Positions 27,123-36,847 of a stretch of 64,000 nt of DNA are shown here, in pieces. The stretch is from Streptomyces sp. DG1A-41. GTDB lineage: Bacteria; Actinomycetota; Actinomycetes; Streptomycetales; Streptomycetaceae. The DNA is taken from NCBI RefSeq assembly GCF_037055355.1, contig NZ_CP146350.1:1759001-1823000 (forward strand). The letters are read 5' to 3'. Positions within the stretch are counted from its first letter, which is position 1. The number at the start of each line of letters is the position of its first letter. Under the pieces are notes generated by a model. That model was not told the origin of the DNA, made no database searches, and was given only the letters and a program-made list of their open reading frames with translations. The position numbers were made by a program, and so were the translations under genes.

Positions 27123-27590
27123 ATGCGGACAAGCCGACTTCGGACCGTGCATCCCGTCCTCTGGGCCGGCTGGGCGGCGCTGGCCGCCGGCGCGGTGCTG
27201 TGCGCCGTCGGCTGGTACGGCGTCTCCGGGGAGCGCTTCGCCGAACGGCAGCTGCCCTACCTCGCCTCCTGCACGGTCCCCGGCGCGGCGCTGATCATCT
27301 CCGGGGCGGTGCTGCTGGCCCACGGCCGGAGCTCGATCGCCGCCGCGCGCGTGGAGGAGCTGTACGGCCTGCTGGTGGCGGCCGAGGCGGACGAGACCGG
27401 GCAGACCGCCCTCGCGCCCCTCGCGGTCAGCGGCGAGTTGCTGATGGTGCCGGGCGGCACGCTGTGGCACCGCGCGGACTGCCCGCTGGTCGCGGGGAAG
27501 GCGGTGGCGGTCCCGGTGGACTCCAAGCTGGTGGCGAGCGGCGAGCTGGGCCCGTGCCCGATCTGCGAGCCCGCCGAAGAGACCGACTGA
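27123..27590 (+). CDS. Two-helix membrane protein with C-terminal Cys/His cluster
   Basis: The protein is 155 residues from ATG 27123. Two transmembrane helices (WAGWAALAAGAVLCAVGWYG and AALIISGAVLLAH) are followed by a cytoplasmic domain. The domain ends with WHRADCPLVAG and then GPCPICEP, a His-Cys-Cys-Cys arrangement that resembles small zinc sites. It lies nine bases upstream of the fused Liv permease and is probably co-transcribed with it. I do not know a characterised homologue; a regulatory or assembly role for the transporter is inference. Confidence 0.75.
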   Translation: MRTSRLRTVHPVLWAGWAALAAGAVLCAVGWYGVSGERFAERQLPYLASCTVPGAALIISGAVLLAHGRSSIAAARVEELYGLLVAAEADETGQTALAPLAVSGELLMVPGGTLWHRADCPLVAGKAVAVPVDSKLVASGELGPCPICEPAEETD

Positions 27591-27599
27591 GCCCGGCCG

Positions 27600-30500
27600 A
27601 TGTCCTCGCTGACGTACGACCTCACCCTGGCCGGTCTGGCGGTCGGCAGCGCGGCGGCGCTGACCGGGATCGGCCTGATCGTGACGTACCGCGCGACCGG
27701 CGTGCTGAACTTCGCGCACGGCGCGATCGCGATGGTGTGCGCCTACGCGCTGCGGCAGTGCGTGGTCGAGTGGGGCTGGCCGCTGTGGCTCGGGGCCGCG
27801 GTGACGCTGCTGGTGCTGGCGCCGGGGCTGGGGGTCGTGCTGGAGCGGTTCGTCTTCCGGCCCCTGGCGGTTCTCGGCGGTGACCCGGCGCAGACGCTGG
27901 TGGCGTCCCTCGGGGTGTTCGTGCTGCTGGTGGGCGGGGCGGCACTGCAGTGGGGGCAGGGGGCGCGGGACGACGCGCCGGAGGTGTTTCCGGACGAGCC
28001 GTGGGGGCAGCTGGCGGTGGTGCTGGTGCTGGCCGCCGGGGTCGCGGCGGTCGTCCGCCGGACGCGGTTCGGGCGGGAGCTGCGGGCCGTGGTCGACGAC
28101 CGGCAGCTCGCCGTGCTGGGCGGCATCGACGCGGACCGGGTCGCGGCGGCGGGCTGGGCGTTCGGCTCCTTCACGGCGGGCCTGACCGGCGTACTGCTGG
28201 CGCCGTACGTGCGTCTCGACCCGTACGGGCTGCCGCTGCTGGTGATGGAGGTAGTGGCGGTCGCGGTGGCCGCGCGGATGCGGAGCCTGCCGGTCGCGGT
28301 GGTGGTGGCGCTGGGCGTCGGGGTGGCGCAGAGCCAGCTCACGCGGCTGCACCCGTCCGGGTGGGGCGCGCCCCTGCTCCAGGCGGCCGGCACGAACCTG
28401 TTCGTCGTCGCCCTGCTGGTCGCGGCCCTGGTCCTGCCGGGCGTGGGCACGCGTGACGCGCTGCCGCGCACGGCCACCGCCCGGGTTCCGACACCGCCCG
28501 GCGCGTGGGTCGTGGCGGCCGTGCTGTTCCTGCTGCCGCTGGGCCTGGCCGGCCGGGACCTGCACACGTCGATCCAGGTGCCGGCGCTGGCCGTCGTCCT
28601 GCTGTCCCTGGTGGTGGTCACCGGCCGCGGCGGCCAGATCTCGCTGGGGCAGGCGGCCTACGCGGGTCTGGGGGCCCTGTTCACCGCGCTACTGGCGGCG
28701 GGCCGCTTCCCGGGCCTGCCGGCCATGCCGGAGCTGTCGGCCCTCGCGGTGGCGGTCGTGCTGGTGGCGCCGCTCGGCCTGCTCACGGGCTGGCCGGCGA
28801 TCGGCCGCCGGGGCCTGGCGCTGGCGCTGGCGACGTTCGCCGTCGGCGTGGGCGTGAGCCGCTTCGTCTTCGCCCAGCCGTACGCCACGGCGGGCCTGTC
28901 GCTGGGCCGCCCGGCGGGTTTCGAAGGGGACCGTGTGTACTACGTCCTGGAGCTGCTCCTGCTGGCGGTGGCGCTGCTGGCGGCACACGCGCTGCGCCGG
29001 GGGAGGACGGGCCGGGCTCTCGCGGCCATGCGGGACCACGAGGCGGGGGCGCAGGCGGCGGGTGTCCGGGTACCGTCCCTCAAGCTGCTCGCCTTCGTCG
29101 CGGGCGCCGCGCTCGCCGCGCTGGGCGGCGGCATGCTCGGCATGGGCCTGCGCGCCTTCGACCCCGCCGCCTTCGACCCCGTGCGCGGTCTGCTGTGGTT
29201 CGCCGCGGTCGTGGTGCTGGGCGCCGACAGCACCCTCGGCGCCCTCGCCGCCGCGGCCCTCCTGGTCGGCCTGGACGCGGGCACGCGCGGCGGCGTTGCG
29301 GCAGCCGTGATCGGCGTCCTGGCGGTCCTCGTGGGCCGCTTCCCCGGCGGCCCGTACGAGGCCCTGCGGACGGCGATGGAACGCCTGCGCCTGCGCCGCG
29401 GACCTGCCCTCACACCGGCGGGGACGCGGGCCCGCGGGCTGCTGCGCCGGGCGGAGCCGCGGGCGGCACACAGGGCGCCCGTGCCGACGGGGGCGACGGC
29501 GACACGCGTGGTGCGGGAGGCCGAGGGCACGGGGGCGGACGGGCGTGCCGGCCTTACGGGGGACGAGAGCGGAACGGCGCCGCGCGCCGCCACCGTGGAC
29601 GGACGGCGAGCGACTCCGGGCGCCGGGCCCGCGGGCCGCGAGGCGCCTCAGCCGCCGGTCCACGGCCCCTCGGCCCCCGGCGCCCATCGCCCGCCGGCGG
29701 CTGCGGCGGACGGGACGCCGGGGTCCGCCCCGGCGGACCGCCACGGCTCGCCCGACGAGGCGCGCCCCGCCGGTGCCCGGCCCCCTGCCGCTCCTGCGCC
29801 CTTGGCAGCGGGCGAGGCGACCGCCGGGCCCTTCAAGGAGCCCTTGCCGCGCACGGCAGGGGCTCGGCCAGCGGCCCGACCGCCCACCGGCCCTACCACC
29901 ACACCCTCCCCCGTCCTCACCGCCCGCCGCCTCCACGCCCACTACGGCGGCTTCACCGCCCTCGACGGGGTCGACCTGGACGTCTCCCCCGGGCGGATCA
30001 CCGCGGTCGTGGGCCCCAACGGGGCCGGAAAGAGCACCCTGTTCCACTGTCTGGCCGGGACGCTGCGGCCCGCGCGCGGGTCGGTGCGCCTCGACGGGCG
30101 GGACATCACCGCCCTGCCCGCGCACGCCCGCACCCGGCTCGGTGTCGCGCGGACCTTCCAGCAACTGGCCGTCTTCCCGTCGCTGACCGTGGCCGACAAC
30201 GTCCGGGTGGGCGCCGAACAGGCCCGGGTGACCGATCCGGGCGCCGTGGAGCGGACGCTCAGGCTGCTCGGTCTGGACGGGCCGGTGCGGGCGCTGCCCG
30301 CCGCCGGGCTGCCCACGGGGACGCTGCGCCGCGTCGAACTGGCCCGGGCCCTCGCGGGCGCCCCGCGCGTCCTGCTGCTCGACGAGCCCGCCGCCGGCCT
30401 CGACACCACAGAAGTGGCCGCTCTCGCCCGGGTCCTGAAGGCCCTGGCCGCCGACGGCACGGCCCTGCTCGTCGTCGAGCACGACCTGGACCTGGTCGCC

Positions 30501-30602
30501 GGCCTCGCCGACGTCGTGCACGTGATGACGGCGGGCCGGATCGTCGCCTCCGGCCCGCCCGGGAGCGTCCTGGACGGCCTGGGAACGGAGGCCGGGCGAT
30601 GA
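27600..30602 (+). CDS. Fused LivH-LivM-LivG ABC transporter (two permeases and an ATPase)
   Basis: One 1000-residue ORF contains three normally separate subunits. Residues about 1-300 match LivH (GIGLIVTYRATGVLNFAHGA). About 300-600 match LivM (VVVTGRGGQISLGQAAYAGLG). A Pro/Ala/Arg linker of about 170 residues follows (about 605-775). The C-terminal third is the LivG ATPase with VVGPNGAGKSTL, VARTFQQLAVFPSLTV, the signature LPTGTLRRVELARAL, Walker B VLLLDEPAAGLD, and the H-loop VVEHDLDLV. The whole uptake pore plus one ATPase would be a single polypeptide. It overlaps livF by ATGA. Confidence 0.9.
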   Translation: MSSLTYDLTLAGLAVGSAAALTGIGLIVTYRATGVLNFAHGAIAMVCAYALRQCVVEWGWPLWLGAAVTLLVLAPGLGVVLERFVFRPLAVLGGDPAQTLVASLGVFVLLVGGAALQWGQGARDDAPEVFPDEPWGQLAVVLVLAAGVAAVVRRTRFGRELRAVVDDRQLAVLGGIDADRVAAAGWAFGSFTAGLTGVLLAPYVRLDPYGLPLLVMEVVAVAVAARMRSLPVAVVVALGVGVAQSQLTRLHPSGWGAPLLQAAGTNLFVVALLVAALVLPGVGTRDALPRTATARVPTPPGAWVVAAVLFLLPLGLAGRDLHTSIQVPALAVVLLSLVVVTGRGGQISLGQAAYAGLGALFTALLAAGRFPGLPAMPELSALAVAVVLVAPLGLLTGWPAIGRRGLALALATFAVGVGVSRFVFAQPYATAGLSLGRPAGFEGDRVYYVLELLLLAVALLAAHALRRGRTGRALAAMRDHEAGAQAAGVRVPSLKLLAFVAGAALAALGGGMLGMGLRAFDPAAFDPVRGLLWFAAVVVLGADSTLGALAAAALLVGLDAGTRGGVAAAVIGVLAVLVGRFPGGPYEALRTAMERLRLRRGPALTPAGTRARGLLRRAEPRAAHRAPVPTGATATRVVREAEGTGADGRAGLTGDESGTAPRAATVDGRRATPGAGPAGREAPQPPVHGPSAPGAHRPPAAAADGTPGSAPADRHGSPDEARPAGARPPAAPAPLAAGEATAGPFKEPLPRTAGARPAARPPTGPTTTPSPVLTARRLHAHYGGFTALDGVDLDVSPGRITAVVGPNGAGKSTLFHCLAGTLRPARGSVRLDGRDITALPAHARTRLGVARTFQQLAVFPSLTVADNVRVGAEQARVTDPGAVERTLRLLGLDGPVRALPAAGLPTGTLRRVELARALAGAPRVLLLDEPAAGLDTTEVAALARVLKALAADGTALLVVEHDLDLVAGLADVVHVMTAGRIVASGPPGSVLDGLGTEAGR

Positions 30603-31240
30603 CCACCATCTCCCTGCGCCACGCGCGCGTGCGCTACGGCCCGCTGGAGGCCCTGCACGGCGTCACCCTCGCCGCCCCCGGCCCGGGCCTGACCGTGCTG
30701 CTGGGCCGCAACGGCTCCGGCCGCAGCACCGCTCTGCGGGCCCTGGCCGGAACGGTGCCCCTGTCGCGTGGCGCCGTGGTGTGGGACGGCGCCGACGTGA
30801 CCCGCGTACCGGCGTACGAGCGGGCCCGGCGCGGGCTGTGCCTGGTCCCGGAGCGGCAGGCCGTGTTCGGCTCGCTCACCGTGCGCGACAACCTCGAACT
30901 CGCCGCCCCGGACCACGGCCCGGCCCTCGACGCCTATCCGCAGCTGCGGCCCCTGCTGGAGCAGCGCGCCGGCACCCTCTCCGGCGGGGAGCAGCGCATG
31001 CTCGCGCTGTCCCGGGCGCTGCTGGCACGCGCGCGCGTGGTGCTGGTCGACGAGCCCGCCCAGGGCATGTCGCCCTCGGTCGCGGCCCGCACCTACGAGC
31101 TGCTGAGCGCGCTCGACGCGTGCGTGGTGATGGCCGAGCAGCGCCTGCCGCCCGCCCTGCGGGACCGGCCGGTTCTGGTATACGAACTGCGTCGTGGAGC
31201 CGTCGTGTTCGCCGGGGAGGCGAGCGAGCTCGGACAGTGA
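30599..31240 (+). CDS. LivF-type ABC transporter ATPase with Walker A Lys replaced by Arg
   Basis: The 213-residue ATPase starts at ATG 30599, overlapping the fused permease stop (ATGA). It has LCLVPERQAVFGSLTVRDNL (Q-loop region), signature TLSGGEQRMLALSRAL, Walker B VVLVDEPAQGMSP, and the switch region VVMAEQRL (LivF proteins usually have EQ here). The P-loop reads LLGRNGSGRSTAL, with Arg where the invariant Lys is expected. That may lower or abolish hydrolysis, so the LivG half would be the working site. It is slightly shorter than typical LivF, which has about 235 residues. Confidence 0.88.
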   Translation: MTTISLRHARVRYGPLEALHGVTLAAPGPGLTVLLGRNGSGRSTALRALAGTVPLSRGAVVWDGADVTRVPAYERARRGLCLVPERQAVFGSLTVRDNLELAAPDHGPALDAYPQLRPLLEQRAGTLSGGEQRMLALSRALLARARVVLVDEPAQGMSPSVAARTYELLSALDACVVMAEQRLPPALRDRPVLVYELRRGAVVFAGEASELGQ

Positions 31241-31269
31241 GCTCGGGCAGTGGGCCGGAGACACGCCGA

Positions 31270-31297
31270 GGCCCCGTCCGGCCGGCCGGACGGGGCC
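31270..31297. terminator. Palindromic terminator between livF and the Rpf gene
   Basis: A 28-bp perfect palindrome, with half-site GGCCCCGTCCGGCC at 31270-31283, lies between convergent genes ending at 31240 and 31322. It can form a stem for either strand. Confidence 0.8.
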
Positions 31298-31321
31298 CGC
31301 GTGTCCCGGCGCGGGAGCGGC

Positions 31322-32128
<807 letters not shown>

Positions 32129-32225
32129 CGGAGGAATCTAAGGAGGTTGACGGGTCGTCATCAACCGATGGCCCGTCATGCCAGGCCAGTTCCCCTATAC
32201 CTCGGGTAACGGCTATTTCCGGACA
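32129..32225 (-). ncRNA. Candidate ydaO-like (c-di-AMP) riboswitch aptamer
   Basis: Reading the minus strand, conserved ydaO-type blocks occur in order: GCCGTTACCCGAGGTA, then TAGGGGAACTGG, then CGGTTGATGACG, then ACCCGTCAACCTCC. The ends GGAAAT and ATTCC pair to form a closing helix. The ydaO class controls Rpf-type cell wall hydrolase genes in Streptomyces. The identification is by recalled consensus only. Part of the expected second hairpin is short, so I hold it as a candidate. Downstream to 32507 on the plus strand no gene is seen before the next start. Confidence 0.55.
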
Positions 32226-32507
32226 CCCACTTCATTCCTGGATTTCCTGATATGTCGACCACCCCGCCCGACGACCTGTGACCCACCTCACCCCTTCAAC
32301 ACCCTCTACGCAGTGGGGACTTGACGGTGAGTACGCGATTCCGCGCCGGGCGTGACCCTGTGCGCTGGATGGTTCGATTCCGTTCGCTCTGGGGCGTGAC
32401 TCCCGCCACAGATCGCCCGTTGTCTTCTTCATGAGCCGGGGCCCACCCGGACCACGGGCCGGGAGCCACCCGGTTCTGCCACGCACCGCATCCCCGAGGG
32501 AGCCACC

Positions 32508-33290
32508 GTGCCGCGCATGCTCGACGTCAGCGACGAGGTACGCGCCGAGATCGGCGACGAAGAAGCCGACCGCCTGCTCACCGGAGAGACCGCCCCGGGC
32601 AGTTACGACTGCACGTCCTGCCGCACTCCCGGCGACTCCGAACAGGAGCGCACCAGCACCGTCCTGTTCATCGGGGACGAGACCGCCGTCCTCGCCTTCG
32701 CCCACGCCGGCTGCCTGCCCTCGCAGGTCGTCCAGGTCACCGAGGAGCAGCTCCGGGGCGCCGTGAAGTCCATCACCGGCGACACCGTCGACCTGGAGCC
32801 CGACAAGGTGGTGCCCGAGCAGGCGGTGCTCGGCGTGACCAGTGGGCTCGTGCTGATCGCCGGGGAGCTGCACCCGACCCTGGTGGTGGAGCCGACGGCA
32901 CCCATCGCCCGGCCCGGCACCACGGGCTTCGGCGACGACTTCCTGCCGCTGCTCATCGAGCAGGGCTTCATGCCGCTGACCGAGCTGTCCGCCGTACCGC
33001 CCGTGCTGCACGGCTGGTCCGTGCTGCTCGCCGTGGGCCGGCTGCACGCGGTGCTCCAGCCCGGCAGCAACGGCGGCCAGCCGGTGGCCTGGTGGCAGGC
33101 GCACCAGCCGCTCCAAGTCACCGAGGGCTGGCGCGCGGCCGCCAACAAGCACCAGCAGGTGCTGATGTTCGCCGCGCCGGTCGGCTCGATCGGCCGCCAG
33201 CCGCGCGAGGACCTGCTGCGGGACGCGCTGGACAAGGCGGCGGCGACCGGAAAGCTGGTCGGCGCCACGCTGCCGCTGGCCGGCATCTGA
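32508..33290 (+). CDS. Conserved hypothetical protein, 260 residues
   Basis: The start is GTG 32508, preceded by GGGAG. The product is a soluble, acidic protein. An N-terminal pair of cysteines (YDCTSCRTPGD) and a later His-Ala-Gly-Cys (FAHAGCLPSQ) might bind metal. Repeated beta-rich segments follow (GLVLIAGELHPTLVVEP, GWSVLLAVGRLHAVLQPG). No transmembrane helix or signal peptide is present. I do not recognise a characterised family. Its codon use is like its neighbours, so it looks resident rather than recently acquired. Confidence 0.72.
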   Translation: MPRMLDVSDEVRAEIGDEEADRLLTGETAPGSYDCTSCRTPGDSEQERTSTVLFIGDETAVLAFAHAGCLPSQVVQVTEEQLRGAVKSITGDTVDLEPDKVVPEQAVLGVTSGLVLIAGELHPTLVVEPTAPIARPGTTGFGDDFLPLLIEQGFMPLTELSAVPPVLHGWSVLLAVGRLHAVLQPGSNGGQPVAWWQAHQPLQVTEGWRAAANKHQQVLMFAAPVGSIGRQPREDLLRDALDKAAATGKLVGATLPLAGI

Positions 33291-33376
33291 GCAGCGCGTC
33301 ACCCGCGCGGGCCGCACCCCCGCGAAAGCCGTACCCGGGACCGCATCCCTTGACCCGCGGGGTCGTTTGGACATAC

Positions 33377-33766
33377 GTGCACGCATACGACGTTCCCCGC
33401 CGCCAGTCCTACTCGTCGATCCCCTCCGCACGCTCGGCTCAGGACTCCCAGGGCAGCCCATCGGCCACGCCGATCTACGACGCGCTCTACGCCGAGTACG
33501 TCAAGTCCTTCCGCGCACTTCCCGGCGACCGCAGCGGCGAGGAGAAATTCGGCTTCACCGCCTTCGGGAACATCCCGCACAGTACGGGCTCGTACGGCAG
33601 TTCGCACAGCAGCTCGTACAGTGCCTACAGCGCGGGTGCCCAGAGCGCCCGCCATGCCGCCGGACAGCAGCCGCAGTGGCAGCGCGTCGGGACCATCAGC
33701 TCGCACGGCACGGGGATGCACCACGTGCCGGCCGCACTGCCGCCGGGCCGTCGGAGCGGCGTCTGA
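33377..33766 (+). CDS. Ser/Tyr-rich hypothetical protein
   Basis: The 129-residue product from GTG 33377 is low-complexity, with SSYSAYSAGAQSARHAAG and an earlier SSIPSARSA region around a more ordered core (TPIYDALYAEYVKSFRALPGD). No signal peptide or helix is visible. The start has only weak ribosome-site support. The family is unknown to me; a structural or development-related role would be a guess. A strong terminator follows the stop. Confidence 0.6.
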   Translation: MHAYDVPRRQSYSSIPSARSAQDSQGSPSATPIYDALYAEYVKSFRALPGDRSGEEKFGFTAFGNIPHSTGSYGSSHSSSYSAYSAGAQSARHAAGQQPQWQRVGTISSHGTGMHHVPAALPPGRRSGV

Positions 33767-33778
33767 AGCGAACACCGT

Positions 33779-33820
33779 ACAGCGGAGGGGCGGCCCCGGC
33801 CGGAGCCGCCCCTCCGCTGT
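33779..33820. terminator. Bidirectional terminator before der
   Basis: A 16-bp perfect stem (33779-33794 with 33805-33820, arm beginning ACAGCGGAGG) has a ten-base loop. It lies between the plus-strand gene ending at 33766 and the minus-strand der ending at 33827. Confidence 0.85.
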
Positions 33821-33826
33821 TTCGTG

Positions 33827-35323
33827 CTACTTCTTCTTCCCGCCGCGCTTCTCGCGCACCCGCACCGAAATGTGGATCGGCGTACCCTCGAAGCCGAACT
33901 CCTCGCGCAGGCGGCGCTCGATGAAGCGCCGGTAGCCCGCCTCGATGAAGCCGGAGGCGAACAGCACGAACCGCGGCGGCTTGGTGCCCGCCTGCGTGCC
34001 GAACAGGATGCGCGGCTGCTTGCCGCCCCGGATCGGGTGCGGATGGGCGGCGACCAGCTCGCCGAGGAACGCGTTCAGCCTGCCGGTCGGGACCCGGGTC
34101 TCCCAGCCAGCCAGGGCCGTCTCGATCGCCGGGACCAGCTTCTCCATGTGGCGGCCGGTGCGCGCCGAGACGTTGACGCGCGGGGCCCACGCCACCTGGC
34201 CCAGCTCGGTCTCGATCTCGCGCTCCAGGTAGTAGCGGCGCTCCTCGTCGAGGGTGTCCCACTTGTTGAAGGCCAGGACGACCGCACGGCCCGCCTCGAC
34301 GGCCATGGTGACGATCCGCTGATCCTGCACCGAGATGGACTCGGAGGCGTCGATGAGGATGACCGCGACCTCCGCCTTCTCGACGGCGGCGGCGGTGCGC
34401 AGCGAGGCGTAGTAGTCGGCGCCCTGCTGGAGGTGGACGCGCTTGCGGATGCCCGCCGTGTCGACGAACTTCCAGGTGACACCGCCGAGTTCGATCAGCT
34501 CGTCGACCGGGTCGCGGGTGGTGCCCGCCAGCTCGTTGACGACGACGCGCTCCTCGCCCGCCACCTTGTTCAGCAGCGAGGACTTGCCCACGTTCGGGCG
34601 GCCGATCAGGGCGATGCGGCGGGGGCCACCGATGCCGCCCCCGCCGAACGTCTCGCGCGGCGCCTCCGGCAGCACCTCCAGGACCTGGTCGAGCATGTCG
34701 CCGGTGCCCCGGCCGTGCAGCGCCGAGACCGGGTACGGCTCCCCCAGACCCAGCGACCACAGATAGGCCGCGTCGGCCTCGCCGCTCGGGCCGTCCACCT
34801 TGTTGGCGCACAGCACGACCGGCTTGCCGGCCTTGCGCAGCAACCGGACGACGGCCTCGTCGGTGTCGGTCGCGCCGACTTTGGCGTCGACGACGAAGAC
34901 GACCGCGTCGGCGGCCTCGATGGCGTACTCGGCCTGGGCAGCGACGGAGGCGTCGATGCCGAGGACGTCCTGCTCCCAGCCGCCGGTGTCGACGACCTTG
35001 AAGCGGCGGCCCGCCCACTCGGCCTCGTACGTCACACGGTCGCGGGTGACGCCCGGCTTGTCCTCGACGACGGCCTCGCGGCGGCCGATGATGCGGTTCA
35101 CCAGGGTCGACTTGCCGACATTGGGGCGGCCGACCACGGCGAGGACGGGCAGCGGGCCGTGCCCGGCCGCCTCGATCGCGCCCTCGACGTCCTCGAGGTC
35201 GAAGCCCTCCTCCACGGCGAGCTCCATGAACTCCGCGTACTCGGCGTCGCCGAGCGCCCCGTGGTCGTGCTCGGGCGCGCCTTCGTACGCGTCCGAGCCG
35301 TCGGGCTGGGTCTGGTCGTTCAT
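33827..35323 (-). CDS. der: Ribosome biogenesis GTPase Der (EngA)
   Basis: The protein is 498 residues with the unique double GTPase layout. The first P-loop [12 protein letters not shown] is near residue 65 and the second [16 protein letters not shown] near 237. Each has DTGGW or DTAGIRK (G3) and NKVD or NKWD (G4). A C-terminal KH-like domain begins around [15 protein letters not shown] and ends in a basic tail. Der is essential for 50S subunit assembly. An acidic N-terminal extension of about 55 residues is typical of actinobacterial versions. It is the last gene of a cmk-plsC-der cluster, with an 80-base gap after plsC. Confidence 0.96.
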   Translation of the reverse strand: MNDQTQPDGSDAYEGAPEHDHGALGDAEYAEFMELAVEEGFDLEDVEGAIEAAGHGPLPVLAVVGRPNVGKSTLVNRIIGRREAVVEDKPGVTRDRVTYEAEWAGRRFKVVDTGGWEQDVLGIDASVAAQAEYAIEAADAVVFVVDAKVGATDTDEAVVRLLRKAGKPVVLCANKVDGPSGEADAAYLWSLGLGEPYPVSALHGRGTGDMLDQVLEVLPEAPRETFGGGGIGGPRRIALIGRPNVGKSSLLNKVAGEERVVVNELAGTTRDPVDELIELGGVTWKFVDTAGIRKRVHLQQGADYYASLRTAAAVEKAEVAVILIDASESISVQDQRIVTMAVEAGRAVVLAFNKWDTLDEERRYYLEREIETELGQVAWAPRVNVSARTGRHMEKLVPAIETALAGWETRVPTGRLNAFLGELVAAHPHPIRGGKQPRILFGTQAGTKPPRFVLFASGFIEAGYRRFIERRLREEFGFEGTPIHISVRVREKRGGKKK

Positions 35324-35403
35324 GAAGTCCGTACCTCGTCGTTCATCGTGGTGGTCGGTGGAGTACCCGCTGTCCCGCGGGCTGATCCACTACTCAGTGT
35401 TGC

Positions 35404-36054
35404 CTAGCGCCCGGTGAGGCGCCTGGCGTTTTCCAGGTGGGCGGCGAGCTGCTTCTGGATGCGCCCGGTCGCCTCGTCCAGCGCCGTGCGCGTACGGCGC
35501 CCGCTGCCGTCGCCCGCCTCGAAGGGTTCCCCGAAGACGACGTCGACACGGGACCGCAGCGGAGGCAGCCCCTTTATCAACCGTCCCCGCCTGTCGGAAC
35601 TTCCCAGCACGGCGACCGGGACGATCGGGGCGCCGCTGCGTACCGCGAAGTACGCGAGCCCGGCGCGCAGCGAGGCGAAGTCGCCCTCGCCCCGGGTGCC
35701 CTCCGGGAAGATGCCGAGCACGCCGCCGTTCTCCAGCACGCCCAGCGCCCGGGTGATCGCCGTGCGGTCGGTGGTGCCGCGGTCCACCTTCAGCTGGCCG
35801 ATGCCGGTCAGGAACGGGTCGAGCGGGCCGATGAACGCCTCCTTCTTGATCAGGAAGTGCGTCGGCCGGGGCGCCACACCCATGACCATCGGGCCGTCGA
35901 TGGCGTGGGAGTGGTTGACGGCGAGGATCACCGGGCCGGTCGCGGGCACCTTCCAGGCACCGAGTACGCGCGGCTTCCACAGCCCGTACATCAGGCCGAC
36001 GCCGATACGCCGCCCGACGTCGGCACCCCGCAGTGAAGGCAGCTGGTCGGTCAC
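35404..36054 (-). CDS. 1-acyl-sn-glycerol-3-phosphate acyltransferase family (PlsC)
   Basis: The protein is 216 residues from GTG 36054, whose GTGA overlaps the cmk stop, showing translational coupling. The acyltransferase boxes are NHSHAIDG (HX4D), FLIKKEAFIGPLD, and FPEGTRGEG, followed by IVPVAVLGS. It transfers a fatty acyl group to lysophosphatidate or a related glycerolipid at the membrane. A longer start at 36093 is possible but would overlap cmk by 43 bases. Confidence 0.9.
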   Translation of the reverse strand: MTDQLPSLRGADVGRRIGVGLMYGLWKPRVLGAWKVPATGPVILAVNHSHAIDGPMVMGVAPRPTHFLIKKEAFIGPLDPFLTGIGQLKVDRGTTDRTAITRALGVLENGGVLGIFPEGTRGEGDFASLRAGLAYFAVRSGAPIVPVAVLGSSDRRGRLIKGLPPLRSRVDVVFGEPFEAGDGSGRRTRTALDEATGRIQKQLAAHLENARRLTGR

Positions 36055-36731
36055 TTCCCGGCCCGCTTCTCCTCGACGAGGGTGACGACGCACTCGATGA
36101 CCTGCGCCAGCGTGAGCTCCGTGGTGTCCACCTCGACCGCGTCGTCCGCCTTGGCGAGCGGCGAGGTCTTGCGGCTGGAGTCGGCCGCGTCCCGCTTGAT
36201 CAGGGCCTCGCGGGTGGAGTGCACGTCGGCGCCCTTCAGCTCACCGCTGCGGCGGGCGGCACGCGCCTCCGGGGAGGCGGTGAGGAAGATCTTCAGGTCG
36301 GCGTCCGGCAGCACGGTCGTGCCGATGTCGCGGCCCTCCACCACGATGCCGGTGGCCGCGCATGCGGCGATCGAGCGCTGGAGCTCGGTGATCCGGACGC
36401 GCACCTCGGGCACCGCGCTGACGGCGCTGACCTTGGAGGAGACCTCCTGGGTGCGGATCGGGCCGGACACGTCGACGCCGTCGACGGTGATGGTGGGGCC
36501 CTGCGGGTCGGTGCCGGAGACGATCTCCGGTTTGCCGGCCGCGGCGGCGATCGCGGCGGGGTCGTCGATGTCGATGCCGTTGTTCACCATCCACCAGGTG
36601 ATCGCCCGGTACTGGGCGCCGGTGTCCAGGTAGCTCAGTCCGAGCTGCGCCGCCACGGCCTTCGAGGTGCTCGACTTGCCCGTGCCGGCGGGGCCGTCGA
36701 TGGCGACAATCACTGGCGTGGCGCTTTCCAC
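36051..36731 (-). CDS. cmk: Cytidylate kinase
   Basis: The protein is 226 residues from GTG 36731 (after AGGAAGG). The P-loop GPAGTGKSSTSKAVA, substrate segment YLDTGAQYRAITWW, VVEGRDIGTTVLPDADLKIF, and the lid RRSGELKG are canonical. The enzyme phosphorylates CMP and dCMP with ATP. It shares an operon with plsC and probably der, a conserved arrangement linking nucleotide, lipid and ribosome functions. Confidence 0.95.
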   Translation of the reverse strand: MESATPVIVAIDGPAGTGKSSTSKAVAAQLGLSYLDTGAQYRAITWWMVNNGIDIDDPAAIAAAAGKPEIVSGTDPQGPTITVDGVDVSGPIRTQEVSSKVSAVSAVPEVRVRITELQRSIAACAATGIVVEGRDIGTTVLPDADLKIFLTASPEARAARRSGELKGADVHSTREALIKRDAADSSRKTSPLAKADDAVEVDTTELTLAQVIECVVTLVEEKRAGK

Positions 36732-36847
36732 TGTGGGGACCTTCCTGAACCGGGCTGGCGGGGGTGAGGGCGCGACGGCCCCGCACAAGGTTACTGGGTG
36801 CGGGTCACTCGTCCGGCCGCGCGTCGGTCAGCCACGTCCAGCATGCA

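Noticed and set aside
28505..31240. A 911-codon frame leading into livF
   Set aside because: Only the last 213 codons, from ATG 30599, are LivF; the upstream part is out of frame with the fused Liv permease and has shadow composition.
33824..35407. A 527-codon plus-strand frame opposite der
   Set aside because: Shadow of Der; no ribosome site and no recognisable motifs.
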